A stretch of DNA of 64,000 nucleotides from Neckera pumila (taxonomy: Eukaryota > Streptophyta > Bryopsida > Hypnales > Neckeraceae). The notes below the pieces were generated by a model that did no database searches, was not told where the DNA came from, and saw only the letters and a list, made by a program, of their open reading frames with translations. This document shows, piece after piece, positions 12,383 through 24,600 of the stretch. Positions within the stretch are counted from its first letter, which is position 1, and the number at the start of each line of letters is the position of its first letter. Position numbers and translations under genes: made by a program. The DNA lies in the NCBI GenBank assembly GCA_963969595.1, contig OZ018413.1, positions 12,389,711-12,453,710 on the forward strand, read 5' to 3'.

Positions 12383-12780
12383 GAGTAAGTCCAATGTAGT
12401 CTCTGCATAGGGCACTATGAATTGGCAGGCCCGGGACGCATGCAAAGTGAGGGGGTGGGTTGGGCCTCTTGCCAGCCTGATGCAACTTGCATTGCCTCCA
12501 ATGCAATGACGGGTAGACTCACGGCAAACTACCCCAAAATAGTCAACAAAATCTCTTGTACTTTAATTTCTAGCACAGACCCTTTGGGTGGTGTTCAGAC
12601 TTTGGGGGTGCATCAGAGAATCTCAACTTTTGGAGGGTTGTTCCATGCTCTGCAAATTGCGTTAAAATGCCGAGCATGAGACCTGGAAAATGTAGTTGAC
12701 TGGAGCGGCCGCATTCAGGATGTTACAAAGCCCGTTGGCACCATTACCGTGATTGCTCCAGTGTTGCATTGGAGCTGCTT
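12383..12780. mobile_element. possible MITE with AGTCCAATG / AGCTCCAATG ends
   Basis: The left end GAGTAAGTCCAATG is mirrored by CATTGGAGCTGCTT at the right. The short inverted repeat and the GC-richer interior suggest a small transposon, but the flanks (TTA and TAA) do not form a clear direct repeat. The 85-codon frame inside has no recognisable product. Confidence 0.4.
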
Positions 12781-12789
12781 TAAGGTAGA

Positions 12790-13555
12790 ACCATCCATTT
12801 CCAACCAGAGACTAATGTCCAATCGGTAGTGCCCCTATTTCCAATCAAGGCTTGTAATGTGTTTTTTACTCTTATTTAGGGTTGGAACTAATAAGATTAC
12901 GACACATGTCCTAAAGTATGCAGAAAGTAGCAAGAAAGTACAAGCTAGTTCTTGAGTGATTGGAATTAGAAGACTCTATAGATTGGCAATCGGTTCGGAA
13001 TACTTTTTGGCTCCCAAAAAATTTTGCAAATAAAATTACAAAAAATTTGCAGTCCCAATAATTCCTATCTTTCTCAATGTCACCTAAAATTTCCCTTGCC
13101 GCATACAGCTCATCATGTATTCCAAAATCCCTTAATCCCTAAGTGGTTTAGAAGACACATTGTGTCTTCTGGATTCACACAATGTATTGGCCAAATATGT
13201 AAACTACAAAATCGAAGGTGTAATAGTCATTGATTTTCATATGTTTTTAGAAAAATATTGCGATGCTCATTGTTGAAATGAGATGCTATCAAACATGCAA
13301 AAGTGTGTATTTCTAGAGAAATACGTGTACTAGAGATACAACTTCACAATATTTATAAAATTAAAAATATGTCCGTTGTAGCCAGAAAGTGTCTAGTTCA
13401 ATAAAAGACTTCAATGCGCATTCAACAAAAAATTTATAAAAATTAAATGGATAGTAAACCATTTACATGCAAGGCTATGTACATTGCACCTACCATATGT
13501 ACAAATGCATTGAAAGACAACTTAGGGCTTTAGTGATCGGTTATGGGTGGTTATT
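12790..13555. other. intergenic, no gene seen
   Basis: AT-rich sequence between two small elements. The phrase TTAATCCCTAAGTGG near 13128 resembles the end of the TTAA-flanked family described at 38828, but I found no matching second end. Confidence 0.4.
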
Positions 13556-13559
13556 TCTA

Positions 13560-14266
13560 AGGTAAAAGACCCCATTGCGGTCAAATGGCCCATGATGGAC
13601 ACCTAATGACCCCATTGTGGTTTTTCAGACCACAATCAATGCCTTACATGGTAGTTATGGAGTAATTAGTGACCTCAATAGATACTTCCAACTTTTTAGT
13701 ATAAAATTCTTTGTAAAAATTGAGTTTTTAGGTTTTTCATGTTTGAAAATGTTGTGACTGCATTGCGTAGGAAGATGACCATATTGGATTCAGATTTTGT
13801 TGCTCATGAGGTAGCCTACAGACCCCTATGGGCTAATCACTTCAAAAATTCAAAATTAATTCATATCTGGTCCAAAAAATATAATTTCAAATGTCTACAC
13901 TGTCTCTTATACTTATCTTCGTGTATCAAAAAATTTGAAAAATTTCAGCAATGGCATGAGGGCACACTCCTAAGAGCATTCCCACCGGGAGTTCCGTTTC
14001 CCTAAAAGTATAGGGAAGAGGACCTGAGATGCAGACAGGGATACAGAAATCTCATCGCACCAACCTTTTTCTAAATCCTATATCCGTAAGTTATACAGAA
14101 TTCTGTAAAACTCTCACCGAATTCTGTATCCAGAGGCTCATTTAGAGAACTCGCGAGGTCTCATCTGCATAAAGTCAAGGTTGACTGCTTTGAGACTTCA
14201 AGTTTAGGGATAGAGAACAGATTGGTGGGGATGCTCTAATTCTGACCACAATGGGGTCGTTTACCT
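13560..14266. mobile_element. TA-flanked MITE-like element, interrupted by a nested MITE
   Basis: Ends are AGGTAAAAGACCCCATTGCGG and the mirror of ACCACAATGGGGTCGTTTACCT, with TA on both sides (13558-13559 and 14267-14268). Without the nested insertion it is about 441 bp and aligns with the element at 7519-7972, including the internal phrase GGACACCTAATGA. The TA flanks suggest a Tc1/mariner-type element; the superfamily is inference because no transposase is present. Confidence 0.7.
13974..14236. mobile_element. 263-bp Tourist-type MITE nested in the preceding element
   Basis: Left end GAGCATTCCCACCGGG; right end read inward GAGCATCCCCACCAATC. It is flanked by TAA at 13971-13973 and TAA at 14237-14239, the TWA duplication typical of PIF/Harbinger. 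Removing the element and one TAA restores the host sequence, which then matches the uninterrupted relative near 7935-7972. Confidence 0.8.
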
Positions 14267-14269
14267 TAA

Positions 14270-14634
14270 CTGAAATGGTCGCTGTATGGTCCCTCCTACC
14301 TTGTGCGGGTGCACACCAATACCCTCAGTCGACACGTCATCTTCTTTTCCACTTGTCACAACCCTAGAACTTGCGCCTCGTCAGTTTACTTGGCGCCCTT
14401 TTCTAGACACCATATCCAAAGGCCTTCCTCCGAACTCCTGCATCCCCTTTCTGCACATTCAGCTCTGAAGACGCGGCGCAACAACAACAACAACAGGGAT
14501 TGAATTCATTGTTCCAGTGAGAAATCCATTCTTGTTTTGCAACGTACAGCACTTCATGATCGAAATTCCTGAGAATGGGAAGCTTCTAGCTTGCGCTGAA
14601 GGGTTGATTTGAATCCGAATTGAAGCGGCGGTGC
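14270..14634 (+). promoter_or_regulatory. presumed promoter and leader of the ThrE-like gene
   Basis: The 365 bp between the last repeat element and the transporter start codon are clearly GC-richer than the DNA to the left and contain a short (CAA) run near 14478-14494. No TATA box stands out. The transposon at 13560-14266 therefore sits immediately upstream of the gene and could lie within its promoter. Confidence 0.4.
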
Positions 14635-17600
14635 ATGAGCATGGCGGACCTCACGCAGAGCTTGTACGATGTGGAGGAGCGGATGAAGAACCGCGGGGTG
14701 CAAGCGCGGATGGTGAAGGTGGCGCGAGATGACCAGGGCGCGGATCCTCAGGCTGGTGAGGAAACACGCGCTTGCCCTGATCTCAGTTCTTTAGCTGCTC
14801 CCGTTGTGTGCTCGCACTTGAAGTAATTTGGTTATCCGTGGAAATATTATAAAGTTTTGGGTACACAAGAATTTAGTACTGCAATGGGGTACTTCAAAAA
14901 CAGGGATTAGTAGAAGTGTTTTTAGTTTACCGCTCCCGATCGATCATCAGAAGTTTTTAGAAATGTAGAGTTAAGACGGCGATTCTTGCGCCACTTTCAC
15001 CACCCGCGCATTTTGGAAACCCAAGTCACAAGTGTTTGTGTTCTAGCTCCAAAATCATCATTCAGAAGTTTTTTGAGATGTACGTAGTGTTTAATTTTTT
15101 GCTCTAATCTCGTTGTTCTCTGCTGTTCTTTTGTTTTTTTGCCACGAGTACGGACTTGTACTAATGTCGGTACCAATGGTACATGGTACAAATAGTGTTT
15201 TACTGCAATGTTTTGGCATATCATCCTTGCTTTCTTTCGCTCGGAATCATCAGAAGTTTTTTGAAATGTAGTGTTTAGAAATTCTGCCCGAATCTCATTT
15301 CTCTGGTTGTTCTCGAGGTGTTTAGCCACTAGCACGCAGTTGTCGTAGTGTTGGTATCAATGGTTTATCGCAGTGTATAAATTTTGGTTGAAATGTTTTT
15401 GTATTTCAATGGCTTACTTCGAGGACACGAACCAGAAGTAATTTTTCTTGGTTCGAAGCATCAGAAGTTTAAAGAAATGTAGAATTTTGAAAATATTTCC
15501 TAATCGTTCGTACAAGCTCTCTTTCTCTGGCTGGTCCCGTGGATTTTGCCACAAGCTCGCACTTGTATAATGTTGATAGCAAGGGTTGTGTAAATTTTGG
15601 TGGTTCAATGTATTGCTTTGAAATTCGAAGCAGAAGTGGTTACTGTAGCTCTAAAAGCATGAGAAGAGTTTGGAAATTTTGAGAGTTGCCATCTCGGGTG
15701 CAGTTGCGCGTTTGCAAGGTGAGGAGCCGTTGTCGGAGTGGAATCAAGCATTACGACGGCGATTTCTGCGCCGTTTGACGGTGGCGTTGGTTTCGTATGG
15801 AAGCTCCGGTCCGAGAACAGAGTATCTCATCAAAAGCGCGTCCAAGCGCTTGAACGTGAAGACCAAGATTGCGGTTCTGTACTCGCTGGTGATCCTTCTG
15901 TTTCCTGACACAACGGATGTAACCAAGTGAGTAGCACCTCTCACCTAAACTATAATCCCCTGACCCCTGTAGGAGTTCGTAAACCGCTGTTGAAGGGATA
16001 GTAGACAACCTCATTTTCATTCAAAGATCAGTGGTCTCAGGCACATAGCCAAGTTGTGGTTACAACCAACTTGGGTACAACGAACTTGCTAATTGAAGGC
16101 CAAGCAGTGTTGCTGCTTGGTAACAGGGGTCAGTGTAGGAGATGCGATCAGGTCAATAATGGTTTGGGTTTCCTCTAAGGTAACCAAACCCAAATGCAAC
16201 ACCTACCCAGATGCAACATTCCATAGTCTCGCAGCATGAGTAAACATTGATTTTGAGAATGCATACCACCTCATCATCTGAGCTTATGTCGGTTTTAGAT
16301 CATCCACCATTAGGACTTCAATCTCTTATAACTTTTGCATATGTTCTCCAAATAATGCATACTTTGGTTCGTCGGAATCCTCTTTGATTTGCTAACAAGA
16401 ATATTTGAAATTCTGATAATAGAAAGTATTTGAATAATAGAGACTATGCTCAGCTCTTGAAGTGTTCGACGTCTTGCAATTAAGTTTCGTTACCTTCCCT
16501 CTGGTCATGAGTGACTTGTCACGGTGGAGCAGGGAGGAGCTTCACCTGTTGAAGAAGAGCGGCTCCATCGATATGGACAAGCTGCAACAGATTGATGAAC
16601 TGGCGAATTCGGTCGGTCTGCACCACAAGCCGGTGATGCTGGCCCAATGGGAGCTGCATGCGATCGTCAAGGCTCCTTCCCCTTTCCAAGAATGGTATTG
16701 GCAGCTCCTTGGGTTTGTGATCTCGTCTGGAACTGGCGCCCTTCTCTTCTTCGAAGGTATTGATGCTGATATATCACTGTATTTGAAAATCCAAATTGGT
16801 TTCGTACCCGGTGGAGGCTTGAAATTCTTGAACCCTGAGCATTGAATTGCAATAGGAAAGCCCTTGGAAGCACGCTCCTGCATTTACAGTGGCATCACAG
16901 TTTGCTATCAACAGCGCTTTTCTGAAATTAAAGTGAATGCATGGCAGCAGTAGTGCACATGATTAAATCGTTTCCAAATTTTCCAAATTGAACGCTTTTC
17001 CATACTTGCAATAGGTTACTTACAATGTTTCATTCAAAGACATGCCAAACATGCTCTATATTTTTATTTTTTTTGTCATGAAATCAGAAGTAATTGTTGC
17101 TATATGATGAAATTGCTGTTTGGTGTCAAGAACAGTATGAAAAGCAGTAAGTTTGAGGTCAAATTAAGAATGTGGCATGGAAAATGGTAATGCAACCAAG
17201 GTACATATTATCAGTGTAATTGAAATATTCATGCTACGTATGTCATCAATCTATGTGGTAAAACTTGCTGGCCTTTGAAATTTTAAGAGGTCATAGAATT
17301 GAACTTTAGAGCATTAGAGATCTTCGAAGCTTTCCTGGTTTCAAGTCCCAACTTCCAACATTCTTCGATTCCATGCAGTATAGATGGCTGTTCATGGAAC
17401 TTACTAATGCTTGCCGAGGTGCGGATTTCATTGATGCAGGGAACTACTGGGATGCGGTGTTGTCGTCGGTCTTGGGGCTCCTGGTTGGACTCATATATCT
17501 TTCGATCCCATTCTTCCCAGTGTTCGGGATCGTGGCGGAGTTCACCGCTGCACTTGTCGTGTCCTTCCTGGCTCGCCTCTTCACGCACTACTTCCATCAC

Positions 17601-19355
17601 TTGGACGTCTGCTTCTTTGCCATGGCCATCTCGGGGCTGGTCTGGCTGCTTCCAGGTGGGTGCGAGCTCTAGCGCAGACCAATTCAAGAGTTGTTGGCCT
17701 GCTTTCTCAACACTCTGTCTGCTACATAGCGAAACCTGCAGATTAATGTATTCGAGTTTTGTGTGCTGCAGGGCAGAGTTTGACGATTGGAGTGAGTGAG
17801 GTCGTGGAGGGTTCTCTCGTAACTGGCTCAGCTCGCATTGTCGAAGCTCTTGTCACCTCCTTGCAACTTGGATTTGGACTGATGATTGGGGAGAAGCTCG
17901 CTTGGTGGCTTCCCAAGCTGGAACCAACACCCTGCGGCGACCCCCACATTTCGCCCTGGTTCGTGGCCATCTGGTAAGCATTGATTGGGGAACGTTCATG
18001 AAATTTTTCTTTTCTCTGGCGTGGAAAGTTTAGTTGCAATCATCCTAGCTAGATATCAACCAAATTCGTCAGAAGTACCTGCACAAAGCAATCTGCATTT
18101 TCTGCCCCTTATTGTCCCATGATTCCACGTGTACAACCTTCAAATTCTCATCCACTGCGGATTTAACACTGCTTAAAGCTTGACGGGATTCGATGGCCAT
18201 CCAACTCCTTCCCACTATCTTTGACGATCTGGAATTACGCTTACTGAGCATTTTTCAGGAGTCGTACACTTTTAACGAAGTATATGGTTGTGAGCAATTT
18301 GATTGCTTGGGGTAGAGTTTCTTGCATTGCCTTTTCTTATATTTTGACCGAGTTTCCTTCAAAATGCTTGGAGCTTATTGGACTGTGAATGTCTTAGGCA
18401 TATTAAAACCATTTCCCTGGCTTTCTACAATTGATGGCCACAGATGTTTCAGCGAGAATGACAGTACATTCATTTTGATTGGGTTGCAAATTCAGTTCGA
18501 AACCAAATTTTTTTCTACTCTTCAATAAATCCTGTGCAGGGTTTTAGGGTTTGTATTTTCAATGAACATGCTGTTGCGAGCAAGAGTGGGTCAATGGTTC
18601 GGAATGACGATGGTCGGAGCAATTGGGTATGTTTCGTATGAACTTTCGGAGGCCGAACTGGGCGCTGAGACTGCGACTGTACTGTCATCGTGTGCAATTG
18701 GTTTGGCAGGTATATCTATCGATGGGTTCCTTCAGAATCATTTTAGTTGATATTTGAGCTTCTTTTGACGTCTCGCTTCCATGAATTTTGGGTCAACTGA
18801 ATTCTGGAGTTTTATAAATTCTCTTTAGACTGATAATTTGAAGTCATCCATAACATGTTTCATGTTCGTGTCACACAGCTACAATATGTTCGTATGTAGT
18901 ACGAGACATTCCGTTGACGATGGTTCTAGCAGGAATTCAAGTGCTGCTACCTGGGGGCATTGGTGTGCAGGCAAGCATTATTTATTAAAGTTGCCGATCA
19001 ATTGTTTTTTCTCGTTGCTTCTTAAATACAGTACGCGTGTTTTGAGTTTGTAAAAGTCTCTCTATTGCACGTACGACTAAATGGTGTTGATAACTTGCAG
19101 GGAGTTGCTACGTTCATGAAGGAGGATGTCATGTCCGGGATTACGTTCATGATCAACATGGTCGTTATTTGCCTTTCGATCACAATCGGGCTACTCCTAT
19201 CCAAAGTTCTCCTTCATGACGGAGTTTTTGGGGCCACGAAATTGGTGGAACGCCATCGTCGATCCAAACTGCTTGTCAGTAATCCCCAAGACGAACGGGA
19301 TCAGGGATCCGCGGCGGAGAATGAACATGAGGAAGATGCACACATGGCCATATGA
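14635..19355 (+). CDS. ThrE/Prm10-like (DUF1212) membrane transporter, eight exons
   Basis: Member of the threonine/serine exporter family, which includes bacterial ThrE and yeast Prm10. Exons: 14635-14755, 15686-15926 (or from 15704), 16485-16756, 17440-17655, 17772-17973, 18540-18709, 18879-18970 and 19101-19355; about 522 residues. The N-terminal ThrE domain shows LVSYGSSGPRTEYLIKSASK and a DTTDVTN turn, then a cytosolic stretch rich in charge and five hydrophobic helices. The second half, from the conserved EGSLVTGSARIVEAL motif to LLPGGIGVQGV, has further helices and ends in a hydrophilic acidic tail. All junctions keep frame. Intron 7 starts with GC (CAG|GCAAGC) and ends AG. The start is the first ATG of exon 1 (MSMADL); a second ATG follows two codons later, and a further upstream exon cannot be excluded. 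Substrate and membrane are unknown. The 3' half is duplicated twice nearby; only this copy has all exons. Confidence 0.88.
14940..15670. repeat. tandem ~200-bp repeats filling intron 1 of the transporter gene
   Basis: The phrase ATCAGAAGTTTTTTGAAATGTAG recurs in variant forms near 14946, 15059, 15248 and 15462, and a more decayed one near 15655. Each is followed by sequence such as CTAATCTCGTT..TCTCTG and GCCACNAGYNCGCACTTGT. Units are quite diverged and of unequal length (about 110 to 215 bp). Confidence 0.7.
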
Positions 19356-19359
19356 TCCC

Positions 19360-20290
19360 TGGGCGTTCTGTTTTTGGCACTTTCCGTGACCCTCCATTGC
19401 AGATTGTAGAGGCTTACCACACTAGGCGAAAGCGGAAGCATGTCATTCACTTATTAGAGCTAGTTCCACCGTCGAGGAACGACAAACAGATTGAGGAGCC
19501 CTTTTTTTCTGAAGTGAGAAAAGGATAGATACAAGCGCCTACTGAGAGCTGAGAACCTAGGACAATATACAGTACAGCGGTTGAAGAGCAAAAGCCTATT
19601 CACAGTTTGGAGAGCCAATGAGCCAAAACTACAAACAAATTCATCACTTACTTGCACAACATGCAGAGGGTGTATTTTGATGCAATATCCTCTCAAGAGT
19701 GGGGATGAGGCGACATTTCGGTGTGCCAGCGAAGTCCGCCAAATACATTAGAAGTTCAAGCATTTATCGACCTTTCACATGTAAGTGTGACTAAACATTG
19801 GTTAAGACAGATTACTGAGTTCTTTACATCTTAGCTTTGTATATACGGCCGGTCTCCCCTCTCTCTGTAATTCATTTCTTCTTAATACAAGCCTATTCTT
19901 ATGTTAACTGTGTGTTCTCATGTAACCCGAATTCACTGTTCATCCTCTTGATCATCCTCTTGAACTGTGATGCTTCTAGCAAACCCAGCTGCCCTCGCAT
20001 AATTGACAAAGTGAAGAAAATTGTACCCGTCTTTTTTTTCCTTGACACTAACTTTGCAAGGACGATTTGGGTTCTTGAGGAACGAACTCTATTCTAGTGT
20101 TGGATCGCTAATCTTGTAGAAATACATGAAGGTGGAAGTAGATTACACCATTTCAATCAGCTGGGGCCTTTGTTTTCTTGTATACAGACTGCTATTGTTA
20201 ATATAATGCAAGTTTGTTTTTCGTTTTTTCGGAATTACGATTGTGGTGGTAATCGCAACTTGATCTCTGTGTTATAATCGATCGTATTGA
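19360..20290. other. downstream of the ThrE-like gene, 3' UTR and spacer
   Basis: No gene supported. The proximal part should hold the transporter 3' untranslated region. Most of this stretch is missing from U2 (which lacks about 19130-20062) and from U3 (which lacks 19001-20159). Confidence 0.5.
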
Positions 20291-20545
20291 ACTGTGCGTT
20301 TTGTTCATGATCTTGAGGGTTCTGTTCGGGGATTGTGGGAGGAGGCCTCAGTCCCCCTTTCCATTCAATTTGCTACCCCTCCATGGAGGAGGGGGGAGTC
20401 TGGCGAGGACCCCGTTGCTTGCTCTTTGGAGCAGCAGCCGTTGTGTGGAGGAGGAACGACGGTCTCGTTTTATAGAGTTCAGCAGGGTTCAGGGTTCTGG
20501 CTTGGCCCCTACGCATGTTCTCGCCAATGAGTAGCTGCCGAAATA
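20290..20545 (-). promoter_or_regulatory. GC-rich block with TATAAAA on the strand opposite the transporter
   Basis: A GC-rich island in AT-rich surroundings, present in all three copies of the duplicated unit. On the minus strand CTCTATAAAACGAGACC (TATAAAA at 20474-20468) is followed by a pyrimidine-rich, leader-like stretch and an ATG that opens only a three-codon frame (ATG GAG GGG TAG). The same box is at 36838-36832 in U2 and 45678-45684 in U3. If used, transcription would run toward the 3' end of the transporter gene. There is no coding sequence behind it, so promoter function is a guess from the box and base composition. Confidence 0.35.
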
Positions 20546-20719
20546 TTTGGGCCAATGAGTTATTAGCAATTTTTAACTTTGAAACTTTAGAGTTACCATA
20601 GCTTCTTAGTAATTTGGTCAAAAAATAAATAATAAAAAAGGTTCTTAAAATTCTCAGAATTTATTTACCTAATTTGCCCCCAAAAACAAAAATAACAACA
20701 AAATTAAGCATAAAATATA

Positions 20720-20772
20720 CATAAATAAAAATAAATAAATAAATAAAATGTATGTGTGTGTGTGTGTGTATA
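20720..20772. repeat. (AAAT)n and (TG)n microsatellites
   Basis: A run of AAAT/AATA units followed at 20747-20768 by TG repeats (TATGTGTGTGTGTGTGTGTA). The U2 copy lacks it and U3 has a related AT-rich run near 45390-45440. Confidence 0.8.
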
Positions 20773-21454
20773 TACAAAAAAAAAGTTTAAGAAATCACTA
20801 CTTAAATAAAATTTTCTTTGTTTTTGGGTTTTTGGTCTACAATTTAAGCAAAGTCGGAATTTTGCTTAACCCTGTAAGGACCAAACAACCAATGATTGCA
20901 AACACATCCCAAGCATGCAAGAGTGCATTGTTTTTTCAAAATATTTCTTTTTTTTAGATTTTTGAATTAGTTTTTTAATATGTATATAAAAAATAGATTT
21001 GGAAGACTTTGCTTTGTAAATCTTTTTCAATTCAATGGCTCCTAGTAGTCTTGGCCTCAAAAGTAACTTTCTCAGTTAAAAAATAATCTTTCAAAAACAA
21101 CTTGGAAAAATAAGTAAAATGAAAATCATTAAAAATCATTATGATTAGAACTTAGCATTTGAACTTAAGAGAATTCTTTATTGTAAAAAAAAAAAATATT
21201 CAATTTGCAATCAATTACAAAAGGAATTTCGATTTTTTGACTTCAAATTTTACTTAGAAGTATTGATTAGTTGATCCAATCCTATGCATATAGTTTATGG
21301 ATCATATTTTACAATTATTGTTTGAGAGTGGTCATTAAATTATTATTCTAAAATACATTTAATAACACATCTTTACAATTTTAGAAATTTGGACTACTAG
21401 TCCATACGGGGTCAATTATTTACAAAATTGATTAATCCTTCATCACCTAAGGCC

Positions 21455-21635
21455 CACAATAAGAATCCACATTTGTTTGATTTCTAAATTGACGGATTTT
21501 AGGTGATGTCAAATACAACAACCCTGTTTAATGTCAGCAATGACATCCATTGGATGTTACATTGGACGTCATAGCTAACATAAAAATAGGGGTTGTTTTA
21601 TTTGACATCACCTAAAACAAGGTTTTCTTATAGTG
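21455..21635. mobile_element. 181-bp CACTA-type MITE, second copy
   Basis: Read inward the ends are CACAATAAGAATCCAC and CACTATAAGAAAACC, followed on both sides by ATTTTAGGTGATGTCAAAT or a close variant. The centre is a foldback around GACATCCATTGGATGTTACATTGGACGTCA. Flanks are GCC and GCT, an imperfect 3-bp duplication. It shares termini and the GGATTTTAGGTGA phrase with the element at 11818. Confidence 0.75.
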
Positions 21636-21639
21636 GCTT

Positions 21640-24600
21640 GTTTGAGTTCAAAAACATCTTTGCTTTTGAAGTGTTATAGATGTATATGTCACTAAATTAT
21701 AGAGATCTCAATTGGACAATCTTGTAGTGTACGTGTTATAGATGACGTGAATTAAACTTGGAGTCATATGGGCACATAAATTGCAAAATCATAATATTGT
21801 AGTATTGAAAAAGGATGCTAAAATTTTCTTAGCAATACACTTGGAGGTGAAATTTGATTTTTAAACCTACTCAAATGAAAATAATTTAAATTGTAAAGTG
21901 ATTCAAAACCACTAATACAAATATACTAGTAAAAGAAAATATCATTGAATTGACTCATTGTGTCTACAAAATGGCTTTCAAATGTCATCAAATAGCAAGA
22001 AAAGTTGCAAAAAGCACATCTAAGGCTAAGCCTTCTTTTAATAAAATGCTTCTCACTCACTCATAACTTTTTGGAACTTTTGGTATGAAGCTTTATACTT
22101 ATAAACTAGACTAATATGCTCAACCTTTCCAAAAAAAATATTGGAAATTGATATTGTATGAAGAAAAACAAGTCGCCAAAGTTCACTGCAATCTCCAAAT
22201 GTCAAGATTTTGAACTTTGAATTGCTACCAAAAACAAAATGCAACTTGGATTGATATGAAAATTTTACCACAATAACTAGACTTCAAGAGGAAAACAATT
22301 CAACAAATTTTATTGAAAAAAAACATTTGATGAAGGAGATACAAGCCCCCAAAGTTGCAGCCTTCAAATGCAGTTTGGTGAACTCAAATTGAACCTGTGA
22401 ACTTCAGTTGGCTTTTAAGAAATCATTACATCTTGGATTGATCATAAAATTTTACCACAAAAAATAGAAAAAAGAAAGCAAATTTTTTGACAAGCTTTAT
22501 TGAATTTGGACATTGGATGCAAAAGTTACAGCACTTTGAATTAAACATAAGGTCATGACATATGTCCCCAAAGAAGTGAGCAAGAAAGGACTTTGGCTAT
22601 GATCGGAATTAGAAGACTCTAGACATTGGCTATTGGCAAAGATTATTTTTTGGCTCCCAAAATTCACAATAAATTCAAACTTTGGGAACAAAATTTTGAA
22701 AAATCTGCTATTGCCATATTTCTTATTTTTCTACATGGGAAATATTTTGACCACCTCATATTGCAAATGATGTGTTCCAAAACTGCTCAAATGATCAGTT
22801 ACTTGTACATTTACCTTATACATGAGTTTCATTTTGATTTTGATGTTAATAATATATATTTTTATATTTCTAATAAAAAATGACTTCTAAGCACAAAAAA
22901 CATTTGTAGGCAGTATCCTATTTTCAAGACCTTCATTATTTAAAATGGATTTACTGAAATTCAAAATACAAATAAAATAACTGGTTTCTAAGGTCAAACT
23001 CCTTAATGCCGGTGAATGTGAGAGACATGAGGTGGAAAGATCCAAAGCCATCTCCATTCCTATTTATGTGCACTAGATTTCCCTTGAAGTGTCCCTAGAA
23101 TTCTATTATAGTATCCTTGTAATTAATTGAATGCTAATTTTGCCAGGTTTCAATTTCAGGTCAAGCTATATGATGGTTTCAGTGGTCTAGGGAGCTTCAA
23201 CTTTGAAACTTCACAAAATTACATGATATATCCAAAAATTTGAATCTTTTTAATTTATGATTTTCAATTGCTAATACTATGAAAGTATTCTTTTTAGGAA
23301 ACGGTGCCTCCAACTATGTTGAATTGCTTATTTCGATGGTTTTATAAATTCCATTGTAACATTGTGAATCTCCAAGTCCCTACCAAGTATAAAATGGATT
23401 TTGCACAATTTTTCCTATGATAAAGCTCAATTTTAAGCACAATTTTTTAAACTTCTTTGTAAGATGGACAAACTTATTTGCTTTATGAGAATATAATTTT
23501 TATTTCAATATATACATGAGAACACAACGTATACCACAATTCATTGGGTACAAAAACTTGAAATAAAAATATTAAAAAAAATTGTTTCTCAAAGACTGTA
23601 TTTTTTTCTACATAAAAAGATTTTATTCATTCCATTTGGATTTGTGATGTGAAAGTTATGGAGCATCTTCATAACATACATGACTCATTTTTTAGCTCAA
23701 TTTTCACATTTTTCATAATAAAAATTTCCAGAGGATTAATTTTGATTGTTAAAACAATATCACCTTTGTAATCAATGTGTTTTAATTCCATCATTGAACT
23801 ATTCATGATTTAGATTTTTCCTCTATTTTTTACCTTTTTCTACTTCACAATTTCTTAAAGAGTTAAAAATCATGCAATTTTTTTATTATTTGTTTTTCCT
23901 AGAGTCTCAATTCAATTTTTTGTGATAATTTTTTTTAATTCAAAAGCTATAGTACAAAATTTTAATTAAGAGGATCCAAATTCTCATAAACTAGTTTGCC
24001 ATCAAGATTTTTCTAAGGAATGGATTTAGAATTGCACGTGCCGCAAGGAGCAGAAGCAAAGCAAGGAATGCAGGTGAAAGCAAGGAGTGGCAAATGAAAA
24101 AGTTTGCTTGCAAAGCCTTTGCGACATCCAAAATTCACCTCCATAGGATAACAACGGAGCTTGTAAAGCCTTTGCAGAAACAACTCGCAAAGCCTTTGTC
24201 AAACCAACCCTAACCTGTCTTAATAGTTGAGAATTATAAAAATAAACATCATAGAGTAGGGGCAGACTCTTACATTTATGGCTGATTATATTGTTGGGGA
24301 GCCCCACAAAAAGCCTTATTATTCATGTATATTTGCATCTAGTGAGTGCTTCAAGCTTAGGAAACTCCTCAAATTAGAAAGTAGAACCAAGGTGTGAGAT
24401 ACACCAAAGCTTCTACTTATTGACAATATAATAACAAAAGTAACTACACTTATGATTTGTAACAATGGTGTTTTAAAATTTGAATCCTACAAATTCTTGC
24501 CTATGATGAATAGTTTCTCTCCATAAGACAATTCTCAATATGCCTCCTTCTTTTAGTTTAGAATAATAAGATCCATGCTCAATGTCTATTTCCAAAAGGA

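Noticed and set aside
12422..12679. 85-codon frame in a GC-richer patch
   Set aside because: Lies inside a possible MITE and has no recognisable product.
17283..17687. 134-codon minus-strand frame opposite transporter exon 4
   Set aside because: Antisense shadow of the coding exon; no independent support.
24026..24307. 93-codon frame on the minus strand, also open in the inverted copy at 41827-42108
   Set aside because: It starts with GTG rather than ATG, has no recognisable domain, and its preservation is explained by the recent segmental duplication.
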